Shown piece by piece: positions 39,634 to 54,600 of a DNA stretch of 64,000 nt. The position numbers were made by a program, and so were the translations under genes. Position 1 is the first letter of the stretch, and each line of letters begins with the position of its first letter. Source of the stretch: Notolepis coatsorum (taxonomy: Eukaryota; Chordata; Actinopteri; Aulopiformes; Paralepididae); assembly GCA_963971535.1 (NCBI GenBank), contig OZ020601.1, positions 16,276,140 through 16,340,139 on the forward strand, written 5' to 3'. The notes under the pieces were generated by a model, which was given only the letters and a program-made list of their open reading frames with translations, made no database searches and had not been told where the DNA came from.

Positions 39634-42600
39634 CTGAGAAGGAAAATATATCATAGCACAATAATGCAGCATGGTGTGTGATAGAGAATATATCATAGCA
39701 CAACAATGCAGCATGGTGTGTGATAGCGAAGTACTCCTTTATACCTAGACCATGTCTGCTAAACATACACAGATAGGCTCTACTGTTTCTTTATAGATGT
39801 TGTCAAATGGGTGTTTGATTTGTAATTGCTGTGTAAATTAAATAACTAAATAATCCTCCTTGCCTATATTACTACCTACTATGCTAATATGTCTTTACTA
39901 CTATGCACTCAAGACTGTAGCACCCAAGTTTCAACACTGTTTGACGAACATTGTTACTCAGCTGAAAGAGTTATACACTTCCTGCTGACCTGTTGTACAG
40001 AACTTCTAAGTCACTTTGGATAAAATGACCAAATGTAAATGTAAATGTAAATTATGGCCTTTGTTCTATTGCTATACTTGTGTATTTGTTTGCTGCACTG
40101 TGTGTGGGGCTGTGTGTAATTACACCTGGCTGCTAAACAAATTCCCCTCAATTAAAAGAACTGTACAATAATGAAAATAAATCACCAGAATTCCCCAAGC
40201 CCTTTGAATTTACCACAGTAATTACTATGGTAATTTTGTTAGTGTAAATTGATCAGTTTTCAGGCATTGTATCAGGAAAGCATCAAACCTATGAGGCCTT
40301 GGTGTCCATCATGTCCTGGCAGGCCTTTACCGACATCACCCCTAGCTCCTTTGGGTCCTTTTTGACCTGTTGGGGAGAAGAAAAGCTGCACTCAAATCAT
40401 CCATGGTAAACACCTGACCATGTTTAATCATCCATATCAACCACCTTACCATGTTTAATCATCCATATCAACCACCTTACCATGTTTAATCATCCATATC
40501 AACCACCTTACCATGTTTAATCATCCATATCAACCACCATACCATGTTTGATCATCCATATAAACCACCTTACCATGTTTAATCATCCATGGCAAATACC
40601 TTACCATGTTTAATCATCCATGTCAAACACCTGACCATTTTTAATCATCCATATCAACCACCTTACCATGTTTAATCATCCATGTCAACCACCTGACCAT
40701 GTTTAATCATCCATGTCAACCACCTGACCATGTTTAATCATCCATGTCAACCACCTTACCATGTTTAATCATCCATGTCAAACACCTGACCATGTTTAAT
40801 CATCCATGTCAAACACCTTGCCCTGTAACCTGTATGGTCACAGGTTCGATCCCTGGAACAGCCAATGTGTCCATCCTGGTGGAAGTATCATTAAAGGAGA
40901 ACTACGCCCAATTTAAGAATTCATACATGTTATGTCTGAGATGGCCCAAAGATGTTGGTGAACACAAAAAACTCACATCTGTGATGTCATCAAGTATAGC
41001 GTCCGGAGCTGCTCCATAGGTAATTCATTGGGGAAGATGATAAAGGTGACACCGAGCACATCCAGGGGAAGGTTCTGAGTTCATATGTTTATAGGTACAT
41101 GTTGTGTTTCAGAACTGAGACACTACTATAGAATAAAGACGATTTGGATATAAAAAGAACAATAAAAAGAAAACAAACATTCTGTGGGTCCAGAAAATCT
41201 CCCATTCATTGTCAATGGAGCAGCTTTGGCTTTGGAAGAGAGAGTAGCTCATAGTAGCTTCACAAAACGTTCCTAGGCCATGGAAATAACATGTTGGAAT
41301 TCTTAATTTGGGTGGTGTTCCCCTTTAACTGAGACACTGAACTGCTGCCTGATTTCAGGGGTGCTAAAAATGGCTTAACTCTGTGTTCTGAGTGACCCCT
41401 GGTTTGCAAGGAAATATTCCAAATGACACGATGTACTGGGGATTGAGTGCTCTAATGTTCCTAAATGAACGATGTACTGGGGATTGAGTGCTCTAAAGTT
41501 CCTACACAGTCAATGTACGGACTAATGTCACGGACTAATTACTATAGAAATACTCAAATGAATCACTATAGAAACATAATTTTTCTATAGTAAAACCACA
41601 GGAATACTATAGTGAATCACTATAGAAACATAATTCTTCTAGTAAAACCACAGGAATACTATGGTTATTCACTATACATAATTGTTCTATAGTAAAACCA
41701 CAGGAATACTATGGTTATTCACTATATAAACATAGCTTTTCTATAGTAAAACCACAGGAATACTATGGTTATTCACTATATAGACATAGCTTTTCTATAG
41801 TAAAACCACAGGAATACTATGGTTATTCACTATATAAACATAGCTTTTCTATAGTAAAACCACAGGAATACTATGGTTATTCACTATAGTAAAAACAGAA
41901 GAATACAATAAATCACAACAGTATTTCTGTGGTAAATATCAATAATGCGTATGAAACAAAAAACAACAAAGGAATACTATACAAGGTTTTCCTATGGTTG
42001 AGTTTGGTTTGGATGGAGGTCCTGGACGTAACGTTACCTCTGTCACCCTCCGGTCCCTTCAGTCCTTCCAGACCCCTGTCTCCCTGGAGACCCCTGGCCC
42101 CCTTGGCTCCGGCCTTGCCTGCTTTGCCCTGAGAGACGGGGGCGTGTGGAGAAAGGAAAACGAAAGAGTAGAAGTGGAAAGCTTTATTGTCATTGCACAA
42201 TACAGTACAACGATACCTACATACACACACTACCACACAACACATCCATGATGTACCCATAGACACACTACCATACATACATTAGTGTACCCACACTACC
42301 CCCTGCTACACGTGCACTTATTCACAAGAACATTCAAAAGTATTTTAAAACATCACAGTAGAAAATAAATATTGCACATTGAAAATATGGCACCTTAGAG
42401 AATAACATTATTGCATTATTGCACATACAACAAGTATATATTATAGTGAGGTAGATGTAGATGTGGTGGCAATATGGGGGGGGGGGTGATTGTTCAGTTC
42501 AGAAGCTGTTCTGCAGCCTGGAGGTGGGGCTTTGAAGGCCCTGTATCGCCTCCCAGATGGCAACGGGGAGAAGAGGTGGTGAGAGGGGTGGGTTTCATGC

Positions 42601-45600
42601 TTCAGGATGCTGCTATAGCTCTGCGGAGGCAGCGCATCCTGAAGATGCCACCCAGTGTGGGCAGGGGGACACCGATGGTTTTTTTGGGAGGTGTTTATGA
42701 CTCTCTGGAGGGATTTCATTTCATATTCTGTGCAGTTTGCGTACCATGCTGTGATGGAGTATGTTAAGATGCTCTCAATAGAGCAGTGGTAGAAGGCCTT
42801 AACTGTGATGGAGTATGTTAAGATGCTCTCAGTAGAGCAGTGGTAGAAGGCCTTAACTGTGATGGAGGATGTTAAGATGCTCTCAATAGAGCAGTGGTAG
42901 AAGGCCTTAACTGTGATGGAGTATGTTAAGATGCTCTCAATAGAGCAGTGGTAGAAGGCCTTAACTGTGATGGAGTATGTTAAGATGCTCTCAATAGAGC
43001 AGTGGTAGAAGGCCTTAACTGTGATGGAGTATGTTAAGATGCTCTCAATAGAGCAGTGGTAGAAGGCCTTAACTGTGATGGAGTATGTTAAGATGCTCTC
43101 AATAGAGCAGTGGTAGAAGGCCTTAAGCAGCTCAGCAGACTTTTTTTTAAGTGTCCTTAAAAAATAAAGCCGCTGTTGGTTTTTTTTTTTTACCAGTGCA
43201 GTGGAGTTGGTCGTGATGTGGGTCCCTAGGAACTTAAAGCAGGGGTCTCTCTCCACTTCCTCACATGCGATGGCTGGGGGGGGGGGGGGGTCCACCCTGT
43301 GTCTCCTGAAGTCAATGATGATCTATTTTGTTTTTTTTACGTTTAATGTGAGATTGTTGTCCGGGCACCATCCAGTTAAATTGTGGACTTCATCTCTGTA
43401 GGCAGACTCATCATTGTTGGAGATTCGTCCTACCACTTTTGTGTCATCTGCAAACTTTACTATAGTGTTTGAGGGGTGTATGGAAATGCAGTCATAATCA
43501 TATAGTGAGTAGAGCAGCGGACTCAGCACGCAGCCTTGAGGTGCGCCAGTGCTGAGGGACAAACTGGAGGAGAGATGAGACGCGACTCTTTATGCTAGTA
43601 TAACTAAAATACCATTTTATCACATGAGGTGCATTTAGTTTCCTGAAGAGTTGCTCTTATTGGGGGCGACAGTGGCTCGGGAGTGACTTTAACATTCCAG
43701 CTAATTTTGTTCGAGCCCAGCGCTCCACATTGCTTTCAGTTTAGCTGGTCGTCCGTACTAATACACATTGGCAGTATTAGGGGGTGGGAAACTGATGGGT
43801 GGGGATCGGGCGTTGTGGACAGCGACTCCTACAGGTCGGTTGGTGCGCCTGCGCAGTAGAATCGGGAAGCGATGGCCCCCTCCAAAGTGCAGACCCCTGA
43901 CGCTGAAAGATCGCGCCGCGCAGGTGAAAAAATGCAACTGCTGTTACCTCGAGTATCGGAGGGGACTTGTGCTATGTATGACTTAGTCCACATTGCAGCC
44001 GGCTTGTGGGAGGCAAGAAACAGCATTCGAGACAGGGGAGGGTTGAATTGGATGATACGAAATTGGGATGGGAGAAAAATAGAAAATGGGAGAAAAAAGT
44101 GGATACAAAAAAAACATTCCAGCTAATTTAGCATAAAAAGCCTATCGAATGCATACCCAAAGTAAATTGAAAGGTATTCTTGAACCATTTGTAGCACATA
44201 CATAAGTCTGGTCTCTTTTGAAAGACTTTTTCGAAACTGACGCTCGTTGGCTGTTTGGTCTTATAACCCGACATTGGAAGCACGTAATAAGTCGAGCAGG
44301 GTGTCAATCAACCGGCGGCGATTTTAGCTTTCAAACGATGTGCTGCTTCAGATATACTAAAACAATGGGACGCCGACAGACAACGGTAAATGTACTGTTT
44401 AACGTGTCCATCACGGCCCATATGTTAACAGGTTAAAGTTTTTTATATCCCGATTCTCATCACACATGCATTCAACAAATGTAACAAACATCCAAAGTCA
44501 AGTCAGAAACTCACAGTTTTGCCTGCCCCTCCTGTCGGTCCCCTGCCCCCCGGAGGTCCTATGAGCGTCCGGTTGTTGACGGGGCAGCCCTGGGCACACT
44601 TGGCCCTGATGGAGGACGCATACTGGGAGATCTGCGCTGTGACCACACCTTTGCAAAGCTGCAGCACCTGCTCATCTGTAAGACCGGGGCCCTGGACGGG
44701 AGGAATCAGTCGGTCAGTTAATCAGTTGTCAGTCAGTTGATCCAACTCTCAACTTGCAACCAGAGTGGCGGGCCAACTGACGCTACATTACAACATTACG
44801 TTACATTACTTAGCCCTTCATTCAACCTAAATGTAAATTCTGAGATATGAAGACCTGAAACTGAAATATGCAATGTATTTAATCTCTGTGTACTGTCAGT
44901 TCTGGAGTTGGAAGTTGCATTTCTTCACTTTTTGACGTAGCTAGGCTAGCTCCCTACTGCTTTCCAGTACTTGTGCTAAGCTAGGCTAGCATGCACCTGG
45001 ACCGCTCTCTCTCTCTCTGGCTACTGGACACACTGTGATGAAACCGATCTTCTTCTCGTCTGACTCTGGGGGAAATGGCAAACAAGTGTGTTCCTTTAGG
45101 CAGTTGTATGTTTAGCCGCTAGCGTTCATTTTAAATCCTCATCTAATCTCAATACTGAAGCTTACCCAACGATGAAACAACATTGGTTGAAAAACCGACG
45201 CCATAAACATTCATTTCAGTCCCTGTTTGAGATGTTGATAAGATAAGATAAGGTATTCCTTTATTGATCCGCAGGCATCATCATAGCAGCATGGGGAGGG
45301 GGGAGGGGAGGTACAGGTATGGGCAGGGTAATAGTAGAATACATAAATACAGGCAATACAATTATAGTACAGTAGACAAGTTAAAATAGGGAGTATAAAA
45401 TTAACTCTGAATATACGCATATGAGCAAGTAGGCAGTGTGATCAAAGGTGCAGATGAGGTTCTGTATGCCCTATCAGTTATATTATACATTACAATAAAT
45501 ATGGTTACAATAAACACTAGAATCTAAATATATGTAACAGAGCTGATATCGTCACCTTTTTGCGTTGTGTTAAACTTCGATGCCCAGAGGGAGTTTTGAA

Positions 45601-48600
45601 ACACTTTGAGTGCCAACGACGATATTTCTCGTTAGTTCATGCCAACCGTTCAGTGCCAACGATGAGAGATATCGTTTTTATTTTTTTATTATTGATTTCC
45701 ATTAATTTTTCATCAATCTAGCCTCACATTACCAGTGGGGATCTGTCTGAACTCGAACAGGGAAAATACCGCCCCCTATCGTCTCTCCGGATGGTACTGC
45801 ACCCCTTTGGATTGGATTGAATGAAACGCATGGAGAAAAAAAATTCCTGCTTCCACATTTTACTTGTCAGACATGTAATCCGAGCCTACTGGAGTCATCG
45901 CCCACCATCAGAACAGCGGAAAATGTGTGTTTCCAGTACCCAGCGTTGGATCAATAAACGCGATCGATATTTGGAATGGCGATCAGGAATTTGAATAAGC
46001 TTTTTGGAGAACATCTGATCTGAGGTAAGGAATCTATTTTACCAGTCTTGGGGTAATCAGAGTTTTTTTCACATATATCTCAACGTGTCCCCTATATGTG
46101 TATGTGTGTGTGTGTGTCTGTGCTGATCAGGAAATAGATAATCGATTTTTCAGCCCGCTTCTATAGCGTGCATAAGTACACATACTATCGATAATCTAGC
46201 GTTTATTTGAAAACGATTCATAAATAGGCCGAAAAATGACAACGTGTATTCCAGAATATTCCAGTAAAGGGCGTTTATCACAGAATCTTCAGAAATGTTC
46301 TGGAACTTTCAAGAAACAAGCGTTTTTCAAAATGGTATAAAACGGAAATGAACCGATTAAAAAACTATCCGTTTCGACAATGTTGACTGCAAACAAGTCA
46401 TTGATAAGCGACGGCCATATTATACACATAGCCATAATTTAAGATATAGTTTATGCGTTCGCAAATATGAGAGCTCTATCATTGAAGTGGGTGGTGGCAC
46501 GCAACAGGGTTCCGGGGCACCAGACCCGTGGCACTCAAAGTGTTATGGGAGAGTGAGTTTAACTCGCAGTACCGCTACTCGCCACAGTCACTTCATAACA
46601 CTTGGAGTCCATCGTGACTGCACCTCGCGGTACCCAGGGGTGCAGTGCAGTCACGATGGACTCCAAGTGTTGTGAAGTGACTGTGGCGAGTAGCGGTACT
46701 GTGAGTTAAACTCACTCTCAAGGGGTGCAGTCGTAATATCAGAACTGCCTGGACGCCACGTGCACGCGCATACATGTTCCCTCGCGTGTGCACAGACCAG
46801 CTCAAGCAAACCCCCCACAGGGCTTGTATTTTGGTCTTGCACTTCTCTTGTTGTGAACGCATTTTTGTGTGCGCGCGTGCACATCCGTGCGCGCACTTCT
46901 GCTCAGCGAACTGCTAGGACGGCGTGGTACCGAGTGGTACCACCACTGCATCACTGGCGGTACCATCTGTTACATATATACTAGGGGTGTAACGGTACAA
47001 AAGAACCACGGTACGGTACGTACCTCGGTTTTGAAGTCGCGGTTCGGTACGCGTTTACGGTACAGTGGGGGAAAGTTTGGCTTTCCATGTTCCACTCAGG
47101 GGTGATGTAGTGTACAGTAACTAATTGTACTTGTAGGGCTGTCAACAAATATTCTTGTTAATTTCAATGAACACCTGGCCCTTTGCGCAAATTATATTTT
47201 GGGAAGCGGTGAACTTGGGAATTTTGAATTAAATTCTGCACGCAAAAAGAAGTTCTGCTTGTGTGTTCGTTAGTGTTTAGTGTTTAACGTACCCTTGTAT
47301 TCGTTCGGTACACAGCCGTACTGAACCTAAGGTCCAGTACTGAAACGGTTCGGTACGGATATGTGTACCTTTACACCCTTAATATATACTATGAGTAAGT
47401 AAAGTATACACTATACAGTATACACAGGTGCAGTATACTGTACATAAGGTACCCTGATGGACACACTGATGAGCTAGCTGGTGTTGAAGCGTTTGCTGTG
47501 CCACTTAGACACAATCTATATCGGTGGATTAAAAAACAACAAACAAAGAAACAGATCTGCAGACGGTGTTACTCACAGTGGCACCAGGTGCTCCTTTGGG
47601 TCCCGAGCGTCCCTTGACACCCAGGTCTCCGCCTGAGCCACCCTTCCCTCTGGTGCCCGGGATGCCGGGGGGTCCCACGTGGCCCGGGCCACCGGCGCGG
47701 CCGACAGTACCTCTCTCTGCTTGCTACCAGCGTGGAGAAGGAAGAATGAATGAATGAAGTTTATTTTTTGGTCTTGTTTACAGACAAATCAAAAACACAC
47801 CCGGGCCGTGTGGACTTATAAAAAGAAAAGAAAAAAGAAAAAAATCACAAATGTACATAATATTCAAGGCAAGCTCACACACAAAATCCAAAATCAACAA
47901 CCCAAAAAAAGGAATAGGCTGAAGCACATGCTTATTTTTCCCTATCCTTTACAATTCTTAAAAACTAAATATATTTTAATATAAGAAAAAATAAACTTAA
48001 AATATGCTGCAAGATATAATTTTTGAAAAAAACTAAACAATGTTTGATGTTTTACTCAAAACTGTACTCCTGAATTATTTGATGCTTTAAGGCTTTTTTA
48101 AATCAACCCTGAGAAGTACACAACTTCAACCCGTCACTAAGGCTATTCCATAATTTAACTCCCTAAATTAACATCTAGCTTTTACATTAGTTCTTACCTT
48201 TTTACATGTTTTAAGAATACATAACCCTCTTAAATTATACTGTACTTTCCTTCTCTTGGTTTAAAGAGACATTGTATACAAACTGGTAGGTTTTTACTCT
48301 TAGCACGAAAAATGATTTCCAAATCAAAAGGAGAAGTGGGGGGGGGGGGGGGGGGGGGCGAGGAAGGAGCAGAAAGTGTGGGATAGAGGAGACTAGCATG
48401 TGAGACATTTCCAAAACCAAAACCAAACCCATTTTTCATGCTTCATCATAATTACTTCTACCTCTCAGCGGCACGCTCTCAATCAGCGCGTTTACATACA
48501 CATTAAGATTGCAATATTATAACGGTCGTATGAGTTGGCGCATGTAAACGGCCTATCCCGCTTACAATAACGGGGATAAGTTCATATCTTGACATGAATG

Positions 48601-51600
48601 AGTAAAAATAAAAATGGAATATGATCTCTGGGAGGATGTTAGTGAAGATACTGAGGCATATATTGTAAACACATTATCACATTTACTGTCTGTGTGACTT
48701 CCAGTTTCATGGAAAATAATCAATGTACTCATGTATATGTATGTATGTATGTATATATATGTATGTATATGTGTAATCTGGATATAGAAATGTATATAAA
48801 CGCTTTATCTTGTCTATTCCCTGAAAGCGGATATTAGCTGGTATCCACAATATTAATGTGCATGTCAACGCACTTCACTTTTAAGACAGCATGTTTTTTG
48901 TATTTGTATTTTTTTGATCAAGGCTACCTGGTAAGTATCGACAGTGCCACAGCCTGAGCCTTTGACAGAGACAAGAGGCTCCTCGTCTATTATTAACGCT
49001 ATCATCTACCCTCGGGTTTGACTCGACACATAACAGGTATTTCTAGGAAACAATAGTGACATCATGTGAGTGGGTTGGTGTTTTCTTTGACGTCATGATG
49101 AATAGAAAAGGTCAATAAACACCTGTCCTTTGTCCCCACGGTCACCAAAACCTCCCTGTGAAGAAAAGGAACAGGAAGAATGAACTGATGAGGGGAAACA
49201 GTGGAAAGAGGAAGTGAAATGATACGCAGATGATAGTGTCACGTTTAGCGCTACGTTGCGAATGAGTTACCTTCGTTCCCTTCACACCCTTGATGCCCTG
49301 TCTTCCCACTGCGGCCTGTGGAGAGAGAAAAGCGCAGCGTGCCACAAATAAGGAAGTTGTCATGACTGTCTCAGGACCGGAACCCAAGAGTCACAAGGCA
49401 GACGCGGAACTAACACAACAATGACAACTGCTGACTGCAACGTTGTCTGATTCTCATCACCTCAAAGAGTCAATACAGCAGGGGTCAGCAACCTTAGGCA
49501 CGAGTGCCACCATTGGTACGCGGTATCTTAACAAATGGCACGCTAGCAAGTGTGTAAGAGAGGAACCTTTTTGTAAATGGTGAAGTGTCTTCTCATCCCT
49601 GTGCAGAGTTACCTCTTTCAGAGCCATTGGCAGTTGCACAGCCTGTTATTTATGGTAGATTGACTGATATATCAGGGATATTTCAGGGTCAGAGCCAATC
49701 AGAAGGGTCTGTTGTTGTTTGCCAAACATTGAGTGTTAAACCATTTTGAGACCAAACGTGAGAAAACTTTAAAGGATGAGGCAGACGAGGCTGGAATACT
49801 GGATGTGTCCAGGTATGGCAAGCAAGCATCTCATAAAGACGGCAGCATTCTTGTAACTGATTGATGTCTCTCTCCAGTCTTTTTGTGCTATCATGCTGTC
49901 TTCCCTGTTCCCCCCATGGTCTCATGTTCCTTTTGTTTTTGTTTCTTTGTTGTTTCTTTGTTTTTGTTTCTTTGCTTTTGTTTCTTTGTTTTTACTTTTG
50001 CTCCCGACTATTGTCAGCGACTTCGGGTTATTGAGAAGCGCTATATAAATTAAATGAATTATTATTATTATTATTATAGCGCTCTTATATAATTATGAGA
50101 GGAAAATGGTTCAATTAAAACTATTGCTATGCATGTTGCCTATATGGATGGAATATAATTGATGTGGTGTCATAATTCAACTTAATGTAAATTAATGTAA
50201 ACCATAATGTCGATATGGCACACTGGTTAACAAGACCAATTAAAAATGGCACTTTGTATCAAAAAGGTTGCTGACCCCTGCAATAAAGGATCATCCGTAT
50301 GGCTGTCATAAGTAATGACAATGGATTACTTAGCTTTTTAGGTTTCTCTTGCCCAGTAGTTTTGCTCCTATCTGACCCACTTCCAGAGGAAGTATTTTGT
50401 GAAATTCTACTGTAATTCTCATTTATTCATAAAATAACTCTTCTCTGTGAGTCACATAGAAATACGTTCATGATATCTTCCATAAATTAAATTATATCTT
50501 CCATGAGTTAAATATCTTCCATAAGTTAAATGATATCTTCTGTGAGTTAAATGATATCTTCCATGAGTTAAATGATATCTTCCATAAATTAAATGATATC
50601 TTCTGTGAGTTAAATGATATCTTCCATGAGTTAAACGATATCTTCCATAAGTTCAATGATATCTTCCATACGTTAAATTATATCGACAGTGGCTCAGGAG
50701 GTAGAGCAGTCGTCTGGTAATCTGGAGGTTCCCGGTTCGATTCCCGCTCCTCTCAGGCAGCGTGTCGAAGTGTCCTTGAGCAAGACACTTGACCCCTATA
50801 ATTGCTCCCGATGTGCAGGTTGGCACCTTGCATGGTTGCCTCTGCCATCAGTGTGTGAATGTGTGAGGGAATGGGTCAAAATGTGAGGAACAAATTGTAA
50901 AGCGCTTTGGATAAAAGTGCTATATAAATGCAGCCATTTACCATCTTCCATGAGTTAAATGATATCTTCCATGAGTTAAATGATATCTTCCATAACTTAA
51001 ATGATATCTTCCATAACTTAAATTATATCTTTCACAAGTTAAATAAATGTATCTTCCATGTGTAAAATGATATCTTCCACGAGTTAAATGATATATTCTA
51101 TGAGTTAAATGATATCTTCTATGAGTAAAATTATAGCATCCATAAGATAAATGATATCTTCCATGAGTTAAATGATATCTTCCACGAGTTAAATGACATC
51201 TTCCATGAGTTCAATGATATCTTCCATAAGTTAAATGATATCTTCAATGAGTTCAATGATATCTTCAATGAGTTCAATGATATCTTCCACAAGTTAAATG
51301 ATATCTTCCACGAGTTAAATGATATCTTCCATAAGTTAAATGATATCTTCCATAAGTTAAATTATATCTTTCACAAGTTAAATAAATGTATCTTCCATGT
51401 GTAAAATTATATCTTCCACGAGTTAAATAATATCTTCAATGAGTTGAATTATATCTTCCATAAGTTAAATGATATCTTCCAAGAGTTAGATTAGTTCTTC
51501 CATAAGTTAAATGGTATATTCTATGAGTTAAATTATATATTCTATGAGTAAAATTATATCATCCATAAGATAAATGATATCTTCCATGAGTTAAATTATA

Positions 51601-54600
51601 TCTTCCATGAGTTAAATGATATCTTCCATGAGTTCAATGATATCTTCCATAAGTTAAATGATATCTTCAATGAGTTCAAGTTCAATGATATCTTCAATGA
51701 GTTCAATGATATCTTCCATGAGTTAAATGATATCTTCCATAAGTTAAATGATATCTTCCATGAGTTAAATGATATCTTCCATGAGTTAAATGATATCTCC
51801 CACAAGTTAAATGATATCTTCCATAAGTTAAATTATATCTTCCATGAGTTGAATTATATCTTCCCTATGTTAAATTATATCTTCCATGAGTTGAATGATA
51901 TCTTCCATGAGTTAAAGTATGGTCAGCACTAAAAAAATAAATGTAATTATCTTTTTCCTCCTTCCATCCCAATGTTAGTCGTTATGCCAATTCCCAATCC
52001 CCTTCCTGGTCGTTGCGCACTCTACCCCCTACCGTCGGTCCGGGAGGGTGGAGACTATCACATGCTTCCTCCGACACATGTGTACCCAACCCACCGCTTC
52101 TTTTCACCTGGCAGTGTGGACTCTCACTGGGAGAGTGTAACGTGTGGAAGGTCACACTACCTCTCCCAGATCCTTCCCTTGCTGTGCAGGCGCCCCGACC
52201 GAACTGTAGGAGTCGCTGTTTACAACGACCAGGACCCACTTGTACCGGATCTCCTCACTGGTAAACAAGAATACCCTGAAGACTCTAGCAGGAGCACTCA
52301 TTCAAGGGTACTACGACTATGCTTGCACCTCATGGTACCAAAGCACCTCAAAGGCGCTAAAAACAAAATTACAAACATCTCAAAACAAACTGGTCAGACT
52401 ACTGCTTGACCTTACTCCTAGAACCCACCTCACCCCTGCCCACTTTGACAACCTAGGATGGCTTAGAGTAGACGACAGAGTACAGCAACTTGCAATGGGC
52501 CTGGTCTACAAGATACACTACACGACCAAGGTACCCATGTACATGACTAAATACTTCCCAAAGGTCAGTGAATACCACGATCACAACACCAGAGGGAGCT
52601 CCACAAATCATGTTAAACCCAGATTCGGCTCAAACAAGGGACTAAACACGTTTCGCAATTATGCCACATCAATGTGGAACGCCCTACCCAAAGCTGTAAA
52701 GGAATGTGAATCACTACCCACTTTCAAAAACACTCTCAAAAAACACCTAAGGGAGACTGCAACTCGAAACTGGCCCCTGTAAATGTCCGAACACAACCCC
52801 CGCCAATGTACAGTAAATTACCAAGTATGGTCTTGTCAATAATCCAATGTACAGTGTTGTTTGTACAGTTGTACAGTGTCCCCCACCCACCCCTCCTACC
52901 CACCCCCCCCCACCCAACCACCTCCAATGTACAGTCCAATGTACAGTCCCATAATCCAATGTACAGTGTTGTTTGTACAGTTATACAGTGTCCCCCACCC
53001 ACCCCTCCTACCCAACCCCCCCCCCCCCCCCCACTCCTACCCAACACACCCCCCCCCCCCCCACTCCTACCCCCCCCCCCCCCAACCACCTCCAATGTAC
53101 AGTCCCACCCCCACCTACCCAATCCAATGTACAGTTTCTACGCCTAATGTATATACTCTTTTCTTTCTGGACTCTTTTTGTATCACAAATACAGTACTGT
53201 AATTGCAAATCTGGTATGTCATAAATGTATAGATGTAGCAGTACTGTCTATCTGTATGTCATGTATGTCATATATGTTACGATGAATTGGAAATGGGGGA
53301 CCCTGGTGTAAACAAGACAAAAGTCTTTCTCTGGTCTGCATCCCCTTAACAATTGTATGTATTGAGCTGTACTGCACTGTACCCATTCTACAATCTGTTA
53401 ATAAAGTTTTCATTCATTCATTCATTCATTCATTCATTCACCCTCGCTGGGTTTCCCACCCTCGCTGGGTTTCCCCCCCTCTAACATTGCCAATTGTGTT
53501 AGTATGGAAGGTCGGCCAACCCGGAAGCACCACAGCCGGATTCGATCCCACTGTCTCTGTGGTGGTAGACAGACGCTTAGTCCGCTGCACTACCCAGCCG
53601 CCTGCGACTGAAGTGTTATTGATATAGTTTTATAGGCAGATGAGAAATTTAATAAGATAAGACTGAATTCAAATATCAGACCCTCCATGCAAATCTGTGG
53701 ACAGAATTCCTTCATACTGAGTGATTTTAGCCTTTGCCTTTGTGTTTTTCCCACACTCCAACCGTCTCTGTTTGTTTGCACCATGACTGTGTCATAGTCG
53801 TAAAGAGTCACAGCTCAATACAACAACACTTAAAAACACTGTGTTTTAGTTTTCATGAGAAGTGTCAACGAGTCACATACCTTCTCACCATCAGGTCCTG
53901 TCTCACCTTTGGAGCCCTGGAAAAAAAGACGTTATTCCATCAACTGTCAACTAAACACGTAACCTACCATACAGTTGTTTTTAATGCATCTTCATACTCT
54001 AATAGTTAAAGGCCCAATCAGTCATCTTCATACTCTAATAGTTAAAGGCCCAATCAGTCATCTTCATACTCTAATAGTTAAAGGCCCAATCAGTCATCTT
54101 CATACTCTAATAGTTAAAGGCCCAATCAGTTATCTTCATACTCCAATAGTTAAAGGCCCAATCAGTTATCTTCATACTCCAATAGTTAAAGGCCCAATCA
54201 GTTATCTGCATACTCTAATAGTTAAAGGCCCAATCAGTTATCTGCATACTCTAATAGTTAACTCACCCTTGATTGACTCACCTCTCAATGAACACTATGG
54301 TAAATATTAGTTTTTAATTGTATTTTCTGTGTTTTGTGTCTGCAAAATATTTATTTACATTGGAAAATGTTGTAAACATAGGAGTAAACTAGTTTAAAAT
54401 AGTAAATTCTATTATGCTTTGTGACGAGTTAATAAAGATTTGTGTAGTTGGGCTTTATAATGTGTTGTTGATGGATGAGTGTTGATGGATGAGTGTAGTT
54501 GGGCTTTATAATGTGTTGTTGATGGATGAGTGTAGTGGGCTTTATAATGTGTTGTTGATGGATGAGTGTATTTGGGCTTTATAATGTGTTGTTGATGGAT

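Larger units (their letters stand above)
51980..53610 (-). mobile_element. SINE family 2, split by a LINE C insertion
   Basis: Left part 51980-52235 (ggagtcgctgtttacaacga) and right part 53437-53610 with the tRNA-like head in reverse (ggattcgatcccactgtctc). The order matches the complete copy at 43707-44111 when the LINE is removed. accc occurs at both junctions as a possible short duplication. Confidence 0.78.

Noticed and set aside
42441-43295. 284-codon frame with seven 18-residue repeats, resembling a novel repeat protein
   Set aside because: Flanks carry LINE reverse-transcriptase C-terminal motifs (FLRTLKKK, PSGRRYR), so it is an expanded LINE.
49271-49315. Alternative Gly-X-Y frame (phase 1) for this collagen exon
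   Set aside because: It also gives Gly every third residue, but the exons on both sides require phase 0.
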